Source: Rhizobium sp. N324
GTDB taxonomy: Bacteria; Pseudomonadota; Alphaproteobacteria; Rhizobiales; Rhizobiaceae
Length of the DNA stretch: 64,000 nt
Direction of reading: 5' to 3'
Assembly (NCBI RefSeq): GCF_001664485.1
Contig: NZ_CP013634.1
Location: forward strand, 124,001 to 188,000
The stretch's first letter is position 1. Each line of letters starts with the position of its first letter. The notes beneath the pieces are model-generated. The model was not told where the DNA came from. It was given only the letters and a program-made list of their open reading frames with translations, and searched no databases. This document shows, in pieces, positions 27,706-36,903 of this stretch. A program made the position numbers and the translations under genes.

Positions 27706-28691
27706 ACCTGATCTCCCGTAACTGCAAAACAGGCCACACGGCGCTCCGGCTCGACCGTGACGAGCGGCGGCACCTTTTGCGAGCAGATCTCCATCCGTTT
27801 CGGACAGCGCGGGTGAAAGCGGCAGCCTTCCGGCGGCATGGCAAGGTTCGGCGGGCGCCCCTCCAGCGACGGCCGCGTCGTCGCATCGCCGATGCGCGGC
27901 AGGCTGCCGACGAGGTGCTGCGTATAGGGATGCAGCGGCTTGCTGAAGAGTTTGGGGGTCGGCGCTTCCTCGACCAGACGCCCGGCATAGACGATGCCGA
28001 TGCGGTCGGAAACCGTGGCGTGCACCCCCATATCATGGGTAACGAACAGAAAGGACGAGCCCATCTCGCGCTGGATTTCGCGGATCATCGACAGCACGTC
28101 GCGCTGGACGATGACGTCGAGCGCGGTCGTCGGTTCATCGGCGATGATGAATTCCGGCGTCAGGATGGTGGCGAGCGCGATGGTCATGCGCTGGCGCATG
28201 CCGCCGGAGAGTTCGTGCGGATAGGCGTCGAGCAGATGCGGATCGAGCTTCAGCCGCTGCAAATGGGCGGCGACCCTTTCGAAGAACACCTGTTTGCTGA
28301 CAGCCATGTGGCGGAAGGCGAAATCGGTGAAGGAATGGCGGATCCGGCGCACCGGGTTGAGCACGTTCATCGAGCCCTGCATGATATAGGACAGATGCTT
28401 CCAGCGCAGCGCCATGCGCTCCTCCGGCTTCATCGCATAAATATCCTGGGTGCCGCCGGCAAAGTGGAATTTCACGCTGCCCGACACGACCCTGAGCGGC
28501 GGCCGGATGGCGCCGGCGATGGTTTTGATCAGGGTCGTCTTGCCGCTGCTCGATTCGCCGGCGACGCCATAGACCTCGCCGCGGCCGATCGTCAGGCTGA
28601 TATCGTCGACGGCGCGCACCTCGCGATCGACGCCAAAAAGGAAGGCGCGGTAATAGGCTTTCAGATTCTCGATTTCGACCAAATTCTCCAT
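27702..28691 (-). CDS. Oligosaccharide/oligopeptide ABC transporter ATP-binding protein (DppD-type)
   Basis: A 329-residue ATPase with a slightly altered Walker A (GESSSGKTT), signature LSGGMRQRM and Walker B FIIADEP. A C-terminal oligopeptide-type extension has CRFHPRCPKRMEICSQKVPP, the Cys-rich segment known to bind an iron-sulfur cluster in related Opp ATPases. The ATG follows GGAAGTTAGC, one base after the permease stop. Confidence 0.88.
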   Translation of the reverse strand: MENLVEIENLKAYYRAFLFGVDREVRAVDDISLTIGRGEVYGVAGESSSGKTTLIKTIAGAIRPPLRVVSGSVKFHFAGGTQDIYAMKPEERMALRWKHLSYIMQGSMNVLNPVRRIRHSFTDFAFRHMAVSKQVFFERVAAHLQRLKLDPHLLDAYPHELSGGMRQRMTIALATILTPEFIIADEPTTALDVIVQRDVLSMIREIQREMGSSFLFVTHDMGVHATVSDRIGIVYAGRLVEEAPTPKLFSKPLHPYTQHLVGSLPRIGDATTRPSLEGRPPNLAMPPEGCRFHPRCPKRMEICSQKVPPLVTVEPERRVACFAVTGDQV

Positions 28692-28692
28692 G

Positions 28693-29550
28693 CTAACTTC
28701 CCATCCGGTTCAGCCGGCTGCGCGGATCATTGTATTCGTTCATCGACATCGACAGCAGGAAGAGCGCCAGAAACAGAATGACGATGACGGCGACGGGCGC
28801 CGCCACCCACCACCACACTCCCGATATCAGCGCCGAATGCGCATTGGCCCAGTAGATCATCATGCCCATGGTCGGCGTCTCGATATCGGTGAAGCCGAGC
28901 ACCGAAAGGGTGATCTCCATGCCGATCGACCAGATCATGTTGTTCATGGTGGTGGCAAAGACGATCGGCAGCACATAGGGCAGATGCTCCTCGACCAGGA
29001 TCTTGCGCATGCTCATGCCGGAATAGACGCTCTGGGTGGTAAACGGCCTGGTCTTCAGGCCGATCGCCACCGAGCGGATCAGGCGCGCGTCATAAGACCA
29101 GCCGAGCGAGGCCATGATGACGATCAGCGTCGTCCAGGTCATGCTGTCCTTCAGCACGAAATAGAACAGGATCAGCAGCGGAAATTGCGGGATGACCATG
29201 ACGCTGTCGTTGATCGCCATCAGCACCCGGTCGACTGCGCCGCCGGCATAACCAGCGACTAGGCCGACGACCAGCGATATGATGCGGGAGAGAAAGGCGA
29301 CGCCGATGCCGAAATAGAGCGTGTTGCGCAGCGCCGTCGTCAGCTGCCAGAACACGTCCTGGCCGCGCGATGTGGTGCCGAGCCAATAATCGCCGTCGGG
29401 CGGCATGTCGGGCGGCAGAAGATAGATGTCCGTCGGCGCGTAGGGCGAGAAATAGGACAGGATGATGAACCCGACGATGACGGCAAAGAGGAGCAGGCCG
29501 CAGAGAAATTCCAGGTTCTGGCGTGCGAGGTCGCGGACGATGGTAAACAT
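28693..29550 (-). CDS. ABC transporter permease (DppC-type)
   Basis: A 285-residue inner-membrane permease with about six helices (first: LEFLCGLLLFAVIVGFIILS) and an EAA-type loop (YSGMSMRKILVEEHLPYVLP). It is encoded three bases after the partner permease. Confidence 0.87.
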   Translation of the reverse strand: MFTIVRDLARQNLEFLCGLLLFAVIVGFIILSYFSPYAPTDIYLLPPDMPPDGDYWLGTTSRGQDVFWQLTTALRNTLYFGIGVAFLSRIISLVVGLVAGYAGGAVDRVLMAINDSVMVIPQFPLLILFYFVLKDSMTWTTLIVIMASLGWSYDARLIRSVAIGLKTRPFTTQSVYSGMSMRKILVEEHLPYVLPIVFATTMNNMIWSIGMEITLSVLGFTDIETPTMGMMIYWANAHSALISGVWWWVAAPVAVIVILFLALFLLSMSMNEYNDPRSRLNRMGS

Positions 29551-29553
29551 GGC

Positions 29554-30558
29554 CTATTCCACCTTGATGCGCGGGTCGATCAGCGGGCTCAGAATGTCGA
29601 TGATGAAGACGGCGGCGGCGACGCCGACGATCGACAAGGCGCTGAGGCCGAGCACCAGGCTGTAGTCGCCGGCATGCACCGCCGAAATCAACAGGTTGCC
29701 GATGCCGGGATAGCCGAAGACGATTTCAGTGATGACCGTGCCGTTGAAGATCGCGCCGAGCGACATGGCAAGCCCGGTGAATTGCGGCACCATGGCGTTG
29801 CGGGCGATGTAGGAGCGGAGGATCTTCCGCTTCGGCACCCCGCCGAGTTCGGCGAAGACGACGTAGTCATCGGTGATGATGTTGGACACCAGCGCCCGCA
29901 TGCCGATCAGCCAGCTGCCGGCACCGACAAGGATCAGCGACAGGGCCGGCAGAATCGAATGTTCGAGGATATCGAGCACCAGGGCGAAAGAGAGATTGAG
30001 ATTGGCGTTCATCTCATAGCCGCCGTTGATCGGCAGCACCGGCCAGAGATAGCCGAACAGAATGAGCAGCACGAAGGCCAGGATATAGTAGGGAATGGGC
30101 AGCAGGGCGATGCAGACGAGGCTGACGGCCTTTAGCACCATGTTCTTCCGGTAATAGCCGGCAAGCGCGCCGAGCGCATTGCCGAGCACGAAGGTGATCA
30201 GCGTCGAGACCGTCATCAGCCCGATGGTCCAGGGCAGGGACCGCATAATGATCGTGGAAACGGGTGTCGGAAAGGCCGACAGCGAGGGGCCGAGATCGCC
30301 GGTCGCAAGCCGCAGCCAGAAATGCAGATATTGCTGCCAGATCGAGCCCTCCATGCCGTAAAGCTCGCGCAGCGACTGACGCATCAGTTCGATCGCATTC
30401 GGATCGGACTGCCCCATCTGGGTGATGGCGCCTATGCTTTCTTCGACCGGATCGATCGGGGTCAGGTGGGTGACGAAGAAGGTGATGCTGACGCCAAGAA
30501 AGACGACGAGCAGAAACTGACCGAACCGCTTCAGCACAAAGATCAGATAGGGCGTCAT
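29554..30558 (-). CDS. ABC transporter permease (DppB-type)
   Basis: A 334-residue DppB-type permease with the typical N-terminus YLIFVLKRFGQFLLVVFLG and the loop AELGGVPKRKILRSYIARNA. It follows the binding-protein gene across a 119-base gap that contains a perfect hairpin. Confidence 0.87.
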   Translation of the reverse strand: MTPYLIFVLKRFGQFLLVVFLGVSITFFVTHLTPIDPVEESIGAITQMGQSDPNAIELMRQSLRELYGMEGSIWQQYLHFWLRLATGDLGPSLSAFPTPVSTIIMRSLPWTIGLMTVSTLITFVLGNALGALAGYYRKNMVLKAVSLVCIALLPIPYYILAFVLLILFGYLWPVLPINGGYEMNANLNLSFALVLDILEHSILPALSLILVGAGSWLIGMRALVSNIITDDYVVFAELGGVPKRKILRSYIARNAMVPQFTGLAMSLGAIFNGTVITEIVFGYPGIGNLLISAVHAGDYSLVLGLSALSIVGVAAAVFIIDILSPLIDPRIKVE

Positions 30559-30614
30559 AAGGCAGTGGTTCCTCTCTGGTTTCCTTCAGCGCCGGGAAGG
30601 GATCGAAGGAAAGG

Positions 30615-30637
30615 ATCGGCGGGCAGAGCCCGCCGAT
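30615..30637 (-). other. Perfect 10-bp stem-loop downstream of the binding-protein gene
   Basis: ATCGGCGGGC and GCCCGCCGAT pair perfectly around a 3-base loop, with a second shorter stem (CCGGCGC/GCGCCGG) at about 30643-30665. There is no T-tract. The position, just after a binding-protein gene, mirrors that after agpA. Confidence 0.62.
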
Positions 30638-30677
30638 AAGGGGCCGGCGCGTGGCTAAAGCGCCGGCGTTGGGAGGA

Positions 30678-32582
30678 TTATTTCGGTTGAGCCGGCTTCA
30701 GCTTGACCATCATCAGCCTGGAATTCGCCCAGTTCGGAACCGGGTCGGTATAGGGGTCTGCGATGGTGGGGTAACCGGTCCAATAGGTCGTGTCCATCGA
30801 GGTGAAGACGTTGTAGGACATCAGCGGGATCGTCGGCATTTCTTTGGCGACCAGCTTCAGATAATCCTTGCCGAGCTCGATGCCCTTGGGATCGTCGGCG
30901 CTGATGCCGCGGATGGTCTCGATGATCTTGTCGAGTTCCGGATTGGTCCAGCGCTGCCAGTTGCGCGGCGGCTGAACTTCACCCTTCTTGGCGACGAACT
31001 GCGAGTGCCAGCTGTCGAGGAAGAACGACAGATCGGGATCGCCGCCCCAGGTCTCGACGCTCCAGGCAATCGCCACCTGGAAATCGCCGGGCTGCAGCGC
31101 CACCTGCCACAGGTTGGTCGTCGGCACGGCTTTGGCATCGATGCCGAAGGCGGCCCATTGCTGTGCAATCAGCGTGCCGGCCCGGGTGAAGACGGAGCGC
31201 GTGTCGCCCTCCACCGTCATCCGGATCTTGAACGGCTGGCCATCCGGGGTCATCCATTTGCCGCCGCTCTTCTTGAAGCCGGCCTTTTCAAGCAGCTCGG
31301 CGGCTGCCTGCGGATTGGGCTTCCACCAGCCATAACCGAAGGCCGTGCTGATCGCCTCAGGATCGGTCGGGATCTGGTCCTTGAATTTCGGCTGCTTGCG
31401 CAGGAGATCGGCGACCTGCTGCCCGATCGTCGGGTCGTAGGGCTTGATCTTCTGCTTGCCGGTGTCGATCTCGAAATCCTTCAGCCAATCCTGCATCGGC
31501 GCCTGATAGTCTTTCATGGCGATCGCCGTCGGCGGCACACCGAGTGCCGAGAGCGTGGCGGTGCCGCGATAGCTCGCCATGTCGACGGCCTTGATGTCGA
31601 TCAGCAGGGCAAGCGCCCAGCGCACATCGGGATTGTTGAAGGTCGGATCCTGGGTGTTGAAGATCACCGCCGGCAGTGTCGGATCGGGATGGGCGAAGGG
31701 GAAGCCCGGGAACCAGGTCTCGATCGACTTGGATTTTTCCTTCAGCGTGAACATGCCCTCGGGCGTATTGTCGTGGATGATATCGAGATTGTGCTCGAGC
31801 TGGGCGATGGTGCGTTTATCCGGCGGGCCGGGATCGACATAGGTCACGTATTTCGGGGCCGGCTCGCCGAAGCGGGCAAGCGATGTCTTCTGCCAGTCGT
31901 CGCGCTTCTCCCAGGTATACCACTTGCCCTGAGGGTCGTAGGCCTTGAGCTTGTAGGCGCCGAGCGAGACCGGATTGGCGAAATCGTAGCGAAGCGGATC
32001 GGCCACTTTCTCGAACACATGCTTGGGCATGATCCAGGCGCCGTTCCAGCGCACGGTGAAAAGCGCGTGGAAGCGCGAATTGGGCTTCTTCAGCTTGAAC
32101 ACCACGGTTTGGGGATCGGTCGCCTCGACGCTTGCCACCTGCACCGAGAAGGCCGCACTCCAGACCATGCCGGGGTGATCCATCTGCGTCTTGACGGTAT
32201 AGACCACGTCGTCTGCCGTGAACTCGACGCCGTCGCTCCAGAAGAGCCCCTTGCGCAGTTTCACGGTCATCTCGGTGAAGTCGGCATTATATTGCGGCTT
32301 GTCGGCGGCGAGCGAATTATCCCAGGTCGAGCCGCCAAGCCCTTGTTCGGGGTCGATATACCAGAGCGTATCCATGGTCAGCTGCTGCAGACCGGTGGAA
32401 ACACCGGCGCCGGCATTGACCCAGATGTTGAACCAGCCGGGATTTTTGATCGTCCCTTCCGGATTTTCGACGATGAGCGTCTCCTTGCGCGGCAAGGAGG
32501 TGTAGTCATCGGCCCTGGCCGCCGCCGTCAGGCCGAGTGCGGCCAGCGCGACGCCAAAGGCGAGCCTCTTCAACTGTTGCAT
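30678..32582 (-). CDS. ABC transporter periplasmic substrate-binding protein (Opp/Dpp class)
   Basis: A 634-residue solute-binding protein of family 5 with a signal peptide (MQQLKRLAFGVALAALGLTA, cleavage near ARA). Recognisable core segments are LRKGLFWSDGVEFTADDVVY and DVRWALALLIDIKAVD. Despite the peptide-transporter family name, the GH51 gene upstream suggests an arabinose-containing oligosaccharide as ligand. Confidence 0.86.
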   Translation of the reverse strand: MQQLKRLAFGVALAALGLTAAARADDYTSLPRKETLIVENPEGTIKNPGWFNIWVNAGAGVSTGLQQLTMDTLWYIDPEQGLGGSTWDNSLAADKPQYNADFTEMTVKLRKGLFWSDGVEFTADDVVYTVKTQMDHPGMVWSAAFSVQVASVEATDPQTVVFKLKKPNSRFHALFTVRWNGAWIMPKHVFEKVADPLRYDFANPVSLGAYKLKAYDPQGKWYTWEKRDDWQKTSLARFGEPAPKYVTYVDPGPPDKRTIAQLEHNLDIIHDNTPEGMFTLKEKSKSIETWFPGFPFAHPDPTLPAVIFNTQDPTFNNPDVRWALALLIDIKAVDMASYRGTATLSALGVPPTAIAMKDYQAPMQDWLKDFEIDTGKQKIKPYDPTIGQQVADLLRKQPKFKDQIPTDPEAISTAFGYGWWKPNPQAAAELLEKAGFKKSGGKWMTPDGQPFKIRMTVEGDTRSVFTRAGTLIAQQWAAFGIDAKAVPTTNLWQVALQPGDFQVAIAWSVETWGGDPDLSFFLDSWHSQFVAKKGEVQPPRNWQRWTNPELDKIIETIRGISADDPKGIELGKDYLKLVAKEMPTIPLMSYNVFTSMDTTYWTGYPTIADPYTDPVPNWANSRLMMVKLKPAQPK

Positions 32583-32773
32583 GAACTCCTCCCTAGAAAG
32601 CGACGATCGGCGGCCGCAAGGGCACGCATGGGCACGTCGCGGTTGTCGGTTTGCAAAGGCTCGGGACTTCAGGTCCTGGGCTCTGGCGAACCATCCTTCC
32701 GGCCCGCCTGCCTCCTCGCAGTCGAGCCGAATCTCTTGAGCCGGGGCCAGTGGGCCTTATCCGGCGGCGGCTG

Positions 32774-34282
32774 TCACACCGACAGCCGAATGACGTTGTA
32801 GGACAGCGGCTTCAGCGCCGCCCGCAACCGTCCGTCCTCGATCTTGGCGCCCTCGGCTTTGACGGGGGCGACCGTATCCTGCCGCTGCGCCGTGTTGACG
32901 GCTTCGAGATCGCTATGGGTCATCTCCACCTGCTCGACGACGCTCGCGGCTCCAAAACCTTCCAGTCGCACATCGAGATCGAGCGCCGTGTTCGGGTGGC
33001 GGTTGACGGCAAGGAAGGTCAGCGTCTTGCCATCCTCGGAATGGACCGCCGAGACGTCGAGATAGGGAACGTCGTTCTCCTCGTCGCTGTCATAGGTCGG
33101 GCCATCGACGACCAGCTGCAGTGCCGTTCCACGGCCATATCGGGAGGCGTAATAGAAGGGATAATAAATCGTCTGGCGCCAGGCGGCCCCGCCGTCGTCG
33201 GTCATGATCGGGGCGATGACGTTGACGAGCTGGGCGATGCAGGCGATGCGCACCCGGTCGGAACGGCGGATGAAGGTGTTCAGGATACCGCCGACCTGCA
33301 GCACGTCCTCGAAATTATAGACGTCTTCAAGCAGATGCGGCGCATCCGGCCACTCGTCGCGCGCCAGGATTTCCTTGTCCTGCTGGTTGGAATGGTACCA
33401 GACGTTCCATTCGTCGAAGGAAATGCCGATCGTCTTCTTCGAGCGCTTTTTCGCCTTGATGTAGTCGATCACGCCGCCGATCGTGGTGATGTAGCGGTCG
33501 AGCTTCGTCGCGCGGGAGAGATAGTTCAGCGTATTCTTCTCGCGGTTGGCGAAATACATATGCAGCGAGATATGGTCGGCGCTGTCGTAGCACTGCTCGA
33601 GCACCTGAGCCTCCCAATCGGGATAGGTCTTCATGTCGGAATTGGAGGAGCCGCAAACCACGAGTTCGAGCGACTTGTCGAAGCCGCGCATGGCCTTGGC
33701 CGTTTCGTCTGCCAGCCGGCCATATTCATAGGCCGATTTGTGGCCGACCTGCCAGGGTCCGTCCATCTCATTGCCGAGGCACCACAATTTGACATCGTGC
33801 GGATTGGCCCAGCCGTGTTTGCGGCGCAGATCGGAATAATAGGTGCCGCCGGGATGGTTGCAATATTCGAGGAAATTGCGGGCGGCATCCAGGCCGCGGG
33901 ATCCGAGATTGACGGCGAGCATCGGCTTGGTGTTCGCCTTCTTGCACCAGTCGACGAATTCGTTGACGCCGATCTGGTTGGCTTCGCGGGTGCGCCAGGC
34001 AAGGTCGAGGCGGACGGGGCGCTCAGAGCGCGGGCCGACGCCATCTTCCCAATTATAGGCCGAGACGAAATTGCCGCCGGGATAACGGCAGTAGGGCGTG
34101 TCGAGATCACGCACCAGATCGAGCACGTCGCGGCGGAAACCGTCCTCGTCGGCTGTCGGATGTCCGGGCTCGTAGATGCCGCCGTAGATCGCTCTGCCGA
34201 GATGCTCGAGAAATGAGCTGTAAAGCCTGGAATCAATGGTCGCGATGCGGAAATCGCGGTGGGCAACGACATTGGTCTTCAA
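32774..34282 (-). CDS. abfA: GH51 alpha-L-arabinofuranosidase
   Basis: A 502-residue cytoplasmic glycoside hydrolase family 51 enzyme that releases arabinofuranose from arabino-oligosaccharides. The acid/base Glu172 lies in CLGNEMDG and the nucleophile Glu291 in SFDEWNVWY. Family length is typical. The start is a TTG with GGGAGG five bases upstream; no in-frame ATG lies nearby. It heads the transporter operon, so sugars are probably imported intact and cut inside. The symbol is a family-level name. Confidence 0.87.
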   Translation of the reverse strand: MKTNVVAHRDFRIATIDSRLYSSFLEHLGRAIYGGIYEPGHPTADEDGFRRDVLDLVRDLDTPYCRYPGGNFVSAYNWEDGVGPRSERPVRLDLAWRTREANQIGVNEFVDWCKKANTKPMLAVNLGSRGLDAARNFLEYCNHPGGTYYSDLRRKHGWANPHDVKLWCLGNEMDGPWQVGHKSAYEYGRLADETAKAMRGFDKSLELVVCGSSNSDMKTYPDWEAQVLEQCYDSADHISLHMYFANREKNTLNYLSRATKLDRYITTIGGVIDYIKAKKRSKKTIGISFDEWNVWYHSNQQDKEILARDEWPDAPHLLEDVYNFEDVLQVGGILNTFIRRSDRVRIACIAQLVNVIAPIMTDDGGAAWRQTIYYPFYYASRYGRGTALQLVVDGPTYDSDEENDVPYLDVSAVHSEDGKTLTFLAVNRHPNTALDLDVRLEGFGAASVVEQVEMTHSDLEAVNTAQRQDTVAPVKAEGAKIEDGRLRAALKPLSYNVIRLSV

Positions 34283-34300
34283 CGGATCCTCCCGTTTATG

Positions 34301-34310
34301 TATCAGAAAT
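34301..34310 (+). promoter_or_regulatory. Candidate operator TATCAGAAAT upstream of the GH51 gene
   Basis: One of three copies of TATC(A/G)GAAAT around this regulator: here, at 34475-34484 on the other strand, and at 35449-35458 upstream of the regulator. It lies 18 bases before the GH51 start, in an AT-rich gap. Confidence 0.4.
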
Positions 34311-34474
34311 TTTGTTTTCTTGCCTCTAACTTGATATCAGGAATGTCGTTGTGTCAACCAAGGTTCGCATTTAATCATACTATTGCGCAATTGGAGAAAA
34401 TTCATTTCATATCAATTGCTTGCTGTAAATTAGCCGTCGCTGAATCAATAAAAAATCGGGCTTTTTAAATCAGT

Positions 34475-34484
34475 ATTTCCGATA
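34475..34484 (-). promoter_or_regulatory. Second candidate operator TATCGGAAAT
   Basis: The same motif, on the minus strand, just after the regulator stop codon and upstream of the GH51 gene in the direction of transcription. Confidence 0.4.
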
Positions 34485-34492
34485 TTGTCTAA

Positions 34493-35416
34493 TCAGACGT
34501 GCAGCCGCATGATGATGTCGCGGCCGTGATTTCCGAAGCCGCGGCCGAAAATATTGACGCCGCCGGTGTGGCCGGCATTTTCGGCGATGCCGACGCGCAG
34601 CCGAATGGACGAGTGCTGGCCGAGCGCGAGATCGCCGAGCGTGACATTCGATGCGGCGACACCGTCGATGAAGGTGCCGCGCGTCGAGATGCGCCAGGTC
34701 TTCATCGCCCCATATTGCGAGCCTTCCAGCTTCCACCAGGCCGGCGTGAAGGCGCCGCGCTTGTCGCCGTAGTCGCCGGGCGAGGTCCAGGTGCCGATCG
34801 CCATGCCGTTGACCCAGAGCGTGATGTCGGAAGGCCAGTCCGGATTGGTGCCGGGCACCTCGGACGACAGCTCCATCGAAAATTCGATGGCTCGGATGTC
34901 CTTATTCAAGACCTTGGCATTGTTGGGGAATTTATACTCGACATAGCCCCGGCCGAACCAGACGAGCCCCGCCTGCATGCGCTGCGGATCAAGGAAATAA
35001 TCGGGCACATCGAGGGGGCCGATGACGCTCTCACTGGAGCAAAGACCGCAGGGCGCATGCACGTCGCAGCTGGTGTAGAGCCCCACCGGCATCTCGACTT
35101 CGATGATATTGTTGGCCCGTTGAGCGGCACTTTCCTCGAAGCTGATCAGGATTTCGCTGTAGACGGCCGAGCAGATCTTCTGGTTGCCCTTGCGCGCCTT
35201 GGCCAGCCGGGATTCGACGAGGCCGGCCTCTTCCAAAATCTGGATGCCGGTGGCAACAGTCGATTGCGGCAGGGAAAGTGCCTGCGCGATATCATTGATA
35301 TTTGTCGGCCCTTTGGCGCAGAGCAGCTTGAGCATCTCAACCCGCGCCGGCGCCGAAAGCGCCCGTATCGCCTCATTATTCTCGCCGGCGGCAATCGTCA
35401 AAAACGAACGTTCCAT
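34493..35416 (-). CDS. ArsR-like regulator with C-terminal ligand-binding domain
   Basis: A 307-residue protein. Residues ~15-80 are a winged helix (SAPARVEMLKLLCAKGPTNI, then LSLPQSTVATGIQILEEAGL). About 200 further residues form a beta-rich domain with CDVHAPCGLC, a Cys cluster that may bind metal, and WPSDITLWVNGMAIGTW, a jelly-roll-like pattern. It lies immediately upstream of the GH51 gene in the same direction. Control of the arabinofuranosidase/transporter operon, probably by a sugar ligand, is inferred. Confidence 0.75.
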   Translation of the reverse strand: MERSFLTIAAGENNEAIRALSAPARVEMLKLLCAKGPTNINDIAQALSLPQSTVATGIQILEEAGLVESRLAKARKGNQKICSAVYSEILISFEESAAQRANNIIEVEMPVGLYTSCDVHAPCGLCSSESVIGPLDVPDYFLDPQRMQAGLVWFGRGYVEYKFPNNAKVLNKDIRAIEFSMELSSEVPGTNPDWPSDITLWVNGMAIGTWTSPGDYGDKRGAFTPAWWKLEGSQYGAMKTWRISTRGTFIDGVAASNVTLGDLALGQHSSIRLRVGIAENAGHTGGVNIFGRGFGNHGRDIIMRLHV

Positions 35417-35422
35417 TATATC

Positions 35423-35469
35423 CCCATCGTTCTCGATGGGATGATGTATATCGGAAATTGTGATACATC
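35423..35469. promoter_or_regulatory. Paired palindromes upstream of the regulator
   Basis: CCCATCG-TTCT-CGATGGG (35423-35440) is followed by GATGTAT (35443-35449), 13 bases and ATACATC (35463-35469). The second palindrome encloses a copy of TATCGGAAAT. This is a likely autoregulatory operator region. Confidence 0.5.
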
Positions 35470-35600
35470 AAGAGGGGGCGCTGGAGGATTTGTGTGATTT
35501 CGTAGCGTTATCCATCCGCTATCAACGATTAGCCCGCAGATCTCAGAGATATGTCGATTATGGCAGAGTTACACAGGTCCCCGATCACAGGGCGGCTCAC

Positions 35601-36125
35601 ATGACAGAAGATGAACGTGAACTGATCACGCGGCTCGTTGCGGTGCCTTGCACCAAGTTCGCCGGGCAATGCATATCCAAACAGGAATTTTTAGAACGCT
35701 TTCGAGACGGGAAGATCCTAACAAATGAACTTCTAGCCGAGGCGATCGAATCGAAGATTGCCGATGACCTGGAATGCGCATTGATCGTTGGCTTCAGCTT
35801 CGGCTTCACCAAGGAGAGCATGGGCCTGCTTTTGCAGTTGCTACAGGAGGGCTGGCATTTCAAGCATGAGGATGTTGTCTCTGCTCTGGCCGATCTGAAA
35901 GCACCGGAAGCCGTCGAGGCCCTTTACAAGGTCACTCATTGGGTCCCGAGCTATCTGGAGTTTGACGACGCCCGAGCGCTTGCCGTCAAAGCTATTTGGG
36001 CACTCGGCGCGATCGCCGACCCCCGGGCGCAGGCCTTCTTGATGGCGTTAAGCACGGATCAAAATATCATCATCCAGCAAAACGCATTAAAGCAGCTGTC
36101 GATGCGGGCGGGAAGGTTCACGTAG
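35601..36125 (+). CDS. HEAT-repeat-like protein, possible immunity protein
   Basis: A 174-residue helical protein with HEAT-like repeats in its second half (EDVVSALADLKAPEAVEALY and AVKAIWALGAIADPRAQAF). The ATG at 35601 gives the natural N-terminus MTEDERELITRLVAVP; a longer frame from 35460 overlaps the regulatory palindromes. HEAT-like proteins of this size are common in polymorphic-toxin immunity loci. It is the first gene of the accessory array. Confidence 0.65.
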   Translation: MTEDERELITRLVAVPCTKFAGQCISKQEFLERFRDGKILTNELLAEAIESKIADDLECALIVGFSFGFTKESMGLLLQLLQEGWHFKHEDVVSALADLKAPEAVEALYKVTHWVPSYLEFDDARALAVKAIWALGAIADPRAQAFLMALSTDQNIIIQQNALKQLSMRAGRFT

Positions 36126-36193
36126 CGGATGGGTTGCTGAAGCTCACCCGAGCTTATAGGCAGAATTATCGTCAGCGGAAGGGCGCACGGGCA

Positions 36194-36541
36194 ATGAAAT
36201 ATATAAAGGTCAAATGGCTGCATTCGCTGCCGGACATGCCCGTGCTTCTCTACAGCGAATTGGATCCTGATAGGTGGGAGGTCCGAAAGGTCGAGGCCTA
36301 CGCCGACGGCACGACAGACTTTGCCGATTGTGATGAGAGTTCGGGCAGCACCGAGCTGGGTATCGAACCTTGCCCTTTATTGGAGGTCATCGCGGTCGAT
36401 CCCGTGTTTGAACCGGAGGTGATATCGAGAGAAGAGTTTGAGGCGGTGTGGCAACACGCAAAAGGGACGGCTAGAGCGAGGGGCGTCCGGAATGATCGGA
36501 CGAACCCCAGCACCGGCTCAACAGCTGACGACGACGGATAG
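36194..36541 (+). CDS. DUF6881-type protein, probable immunity protein
   Basis: A 115-residue small protein starting MKYIKVKWLHSLPDMPVLLY, followed by YSELDPDRWEVRKVEAYADG. This matches the DUF6881 pattern seen beside polymorphic toxins. No catalytic residues are evident. The low-complexity C-terminus (about 20 residues) may be an extension. Confidence 0.62.
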   Translation: MKYIKVKWLHSLPDMPVLLYSELDPDRWEVRKVEAYADGTTDFADCDESSGSTELGIEPCPLLEVIAVDPVFEPEVISREEFEAVWQHAKGTARARGVRNDRTNPSTGSTADDDG

Positions 36542-36578
36542 CACCCTGACAGCCTGAAAGATCGGAGGGCAGATCACT

Positions 36579-36863
36579 ATGGATTCTATTTCAAGGCTGT
36601 GCGCCTGGTTCGAGCGCCAATGCGTGGGCGAATGGCATGAGGACCATGGAATCAAAATCGATACCATCGACAATCCCGGTTGGTCGATGAAAGCCGATCT
36701 CGCGGGAACGGGCCTTCAGGACAAGGAGTTTCCGGAGATCCGAGTTGAACGATCGCAGCATGACTGGTTTGTTGCTCGCAGAAATGATCAAGCCTTTGAG
36801 GCATTCGGCGGGCCAATGAACCTCAATGAAATGATTGAAAGTTTCCTCGCTTGGACGGAATAG
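36579..36863 (+). CDS. Imm53-family immunity protein
   Basis: A 94-residue protein with the pattern W-x-x-x-QC-x-G-x-W (WFERQCVGEWHEDHGIKIDT) then IDNPGWSMKADL and a C-terminal NLNEMIESFLAWTE, as in immunity protein 53. Family members neutralise contact-dependent or Rhs-type toxins. No toxin gene is beside it. Confidence 0.78.
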   Translation: MDSISRLCAWFERQCVGEWHEDHGIKIDTIDNPGWSMKADLAGTGLQDKEFPEIRVERSQHDWFVARRNDQAFEAFGGPMNLNEMIESFLAWTE

Positions 36864-36903
36864 TTGCCGCTGAGAGCGTGAGGGCGGCTTTGCAAGGAAT
36901 GGA

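Noticed and set aside
30651..32801. Long plus-strand open frame opposite the binding-protein gene
   Set aside because: Shadow of the minus-strand solute-binding protein, which has a signal peptide and family motifs.
35460..35600. Extended N-terminus of the HEAT-like gene
   Set aside because: It would overlap the regulatory palindromes, and the natural protein start is at 35601.
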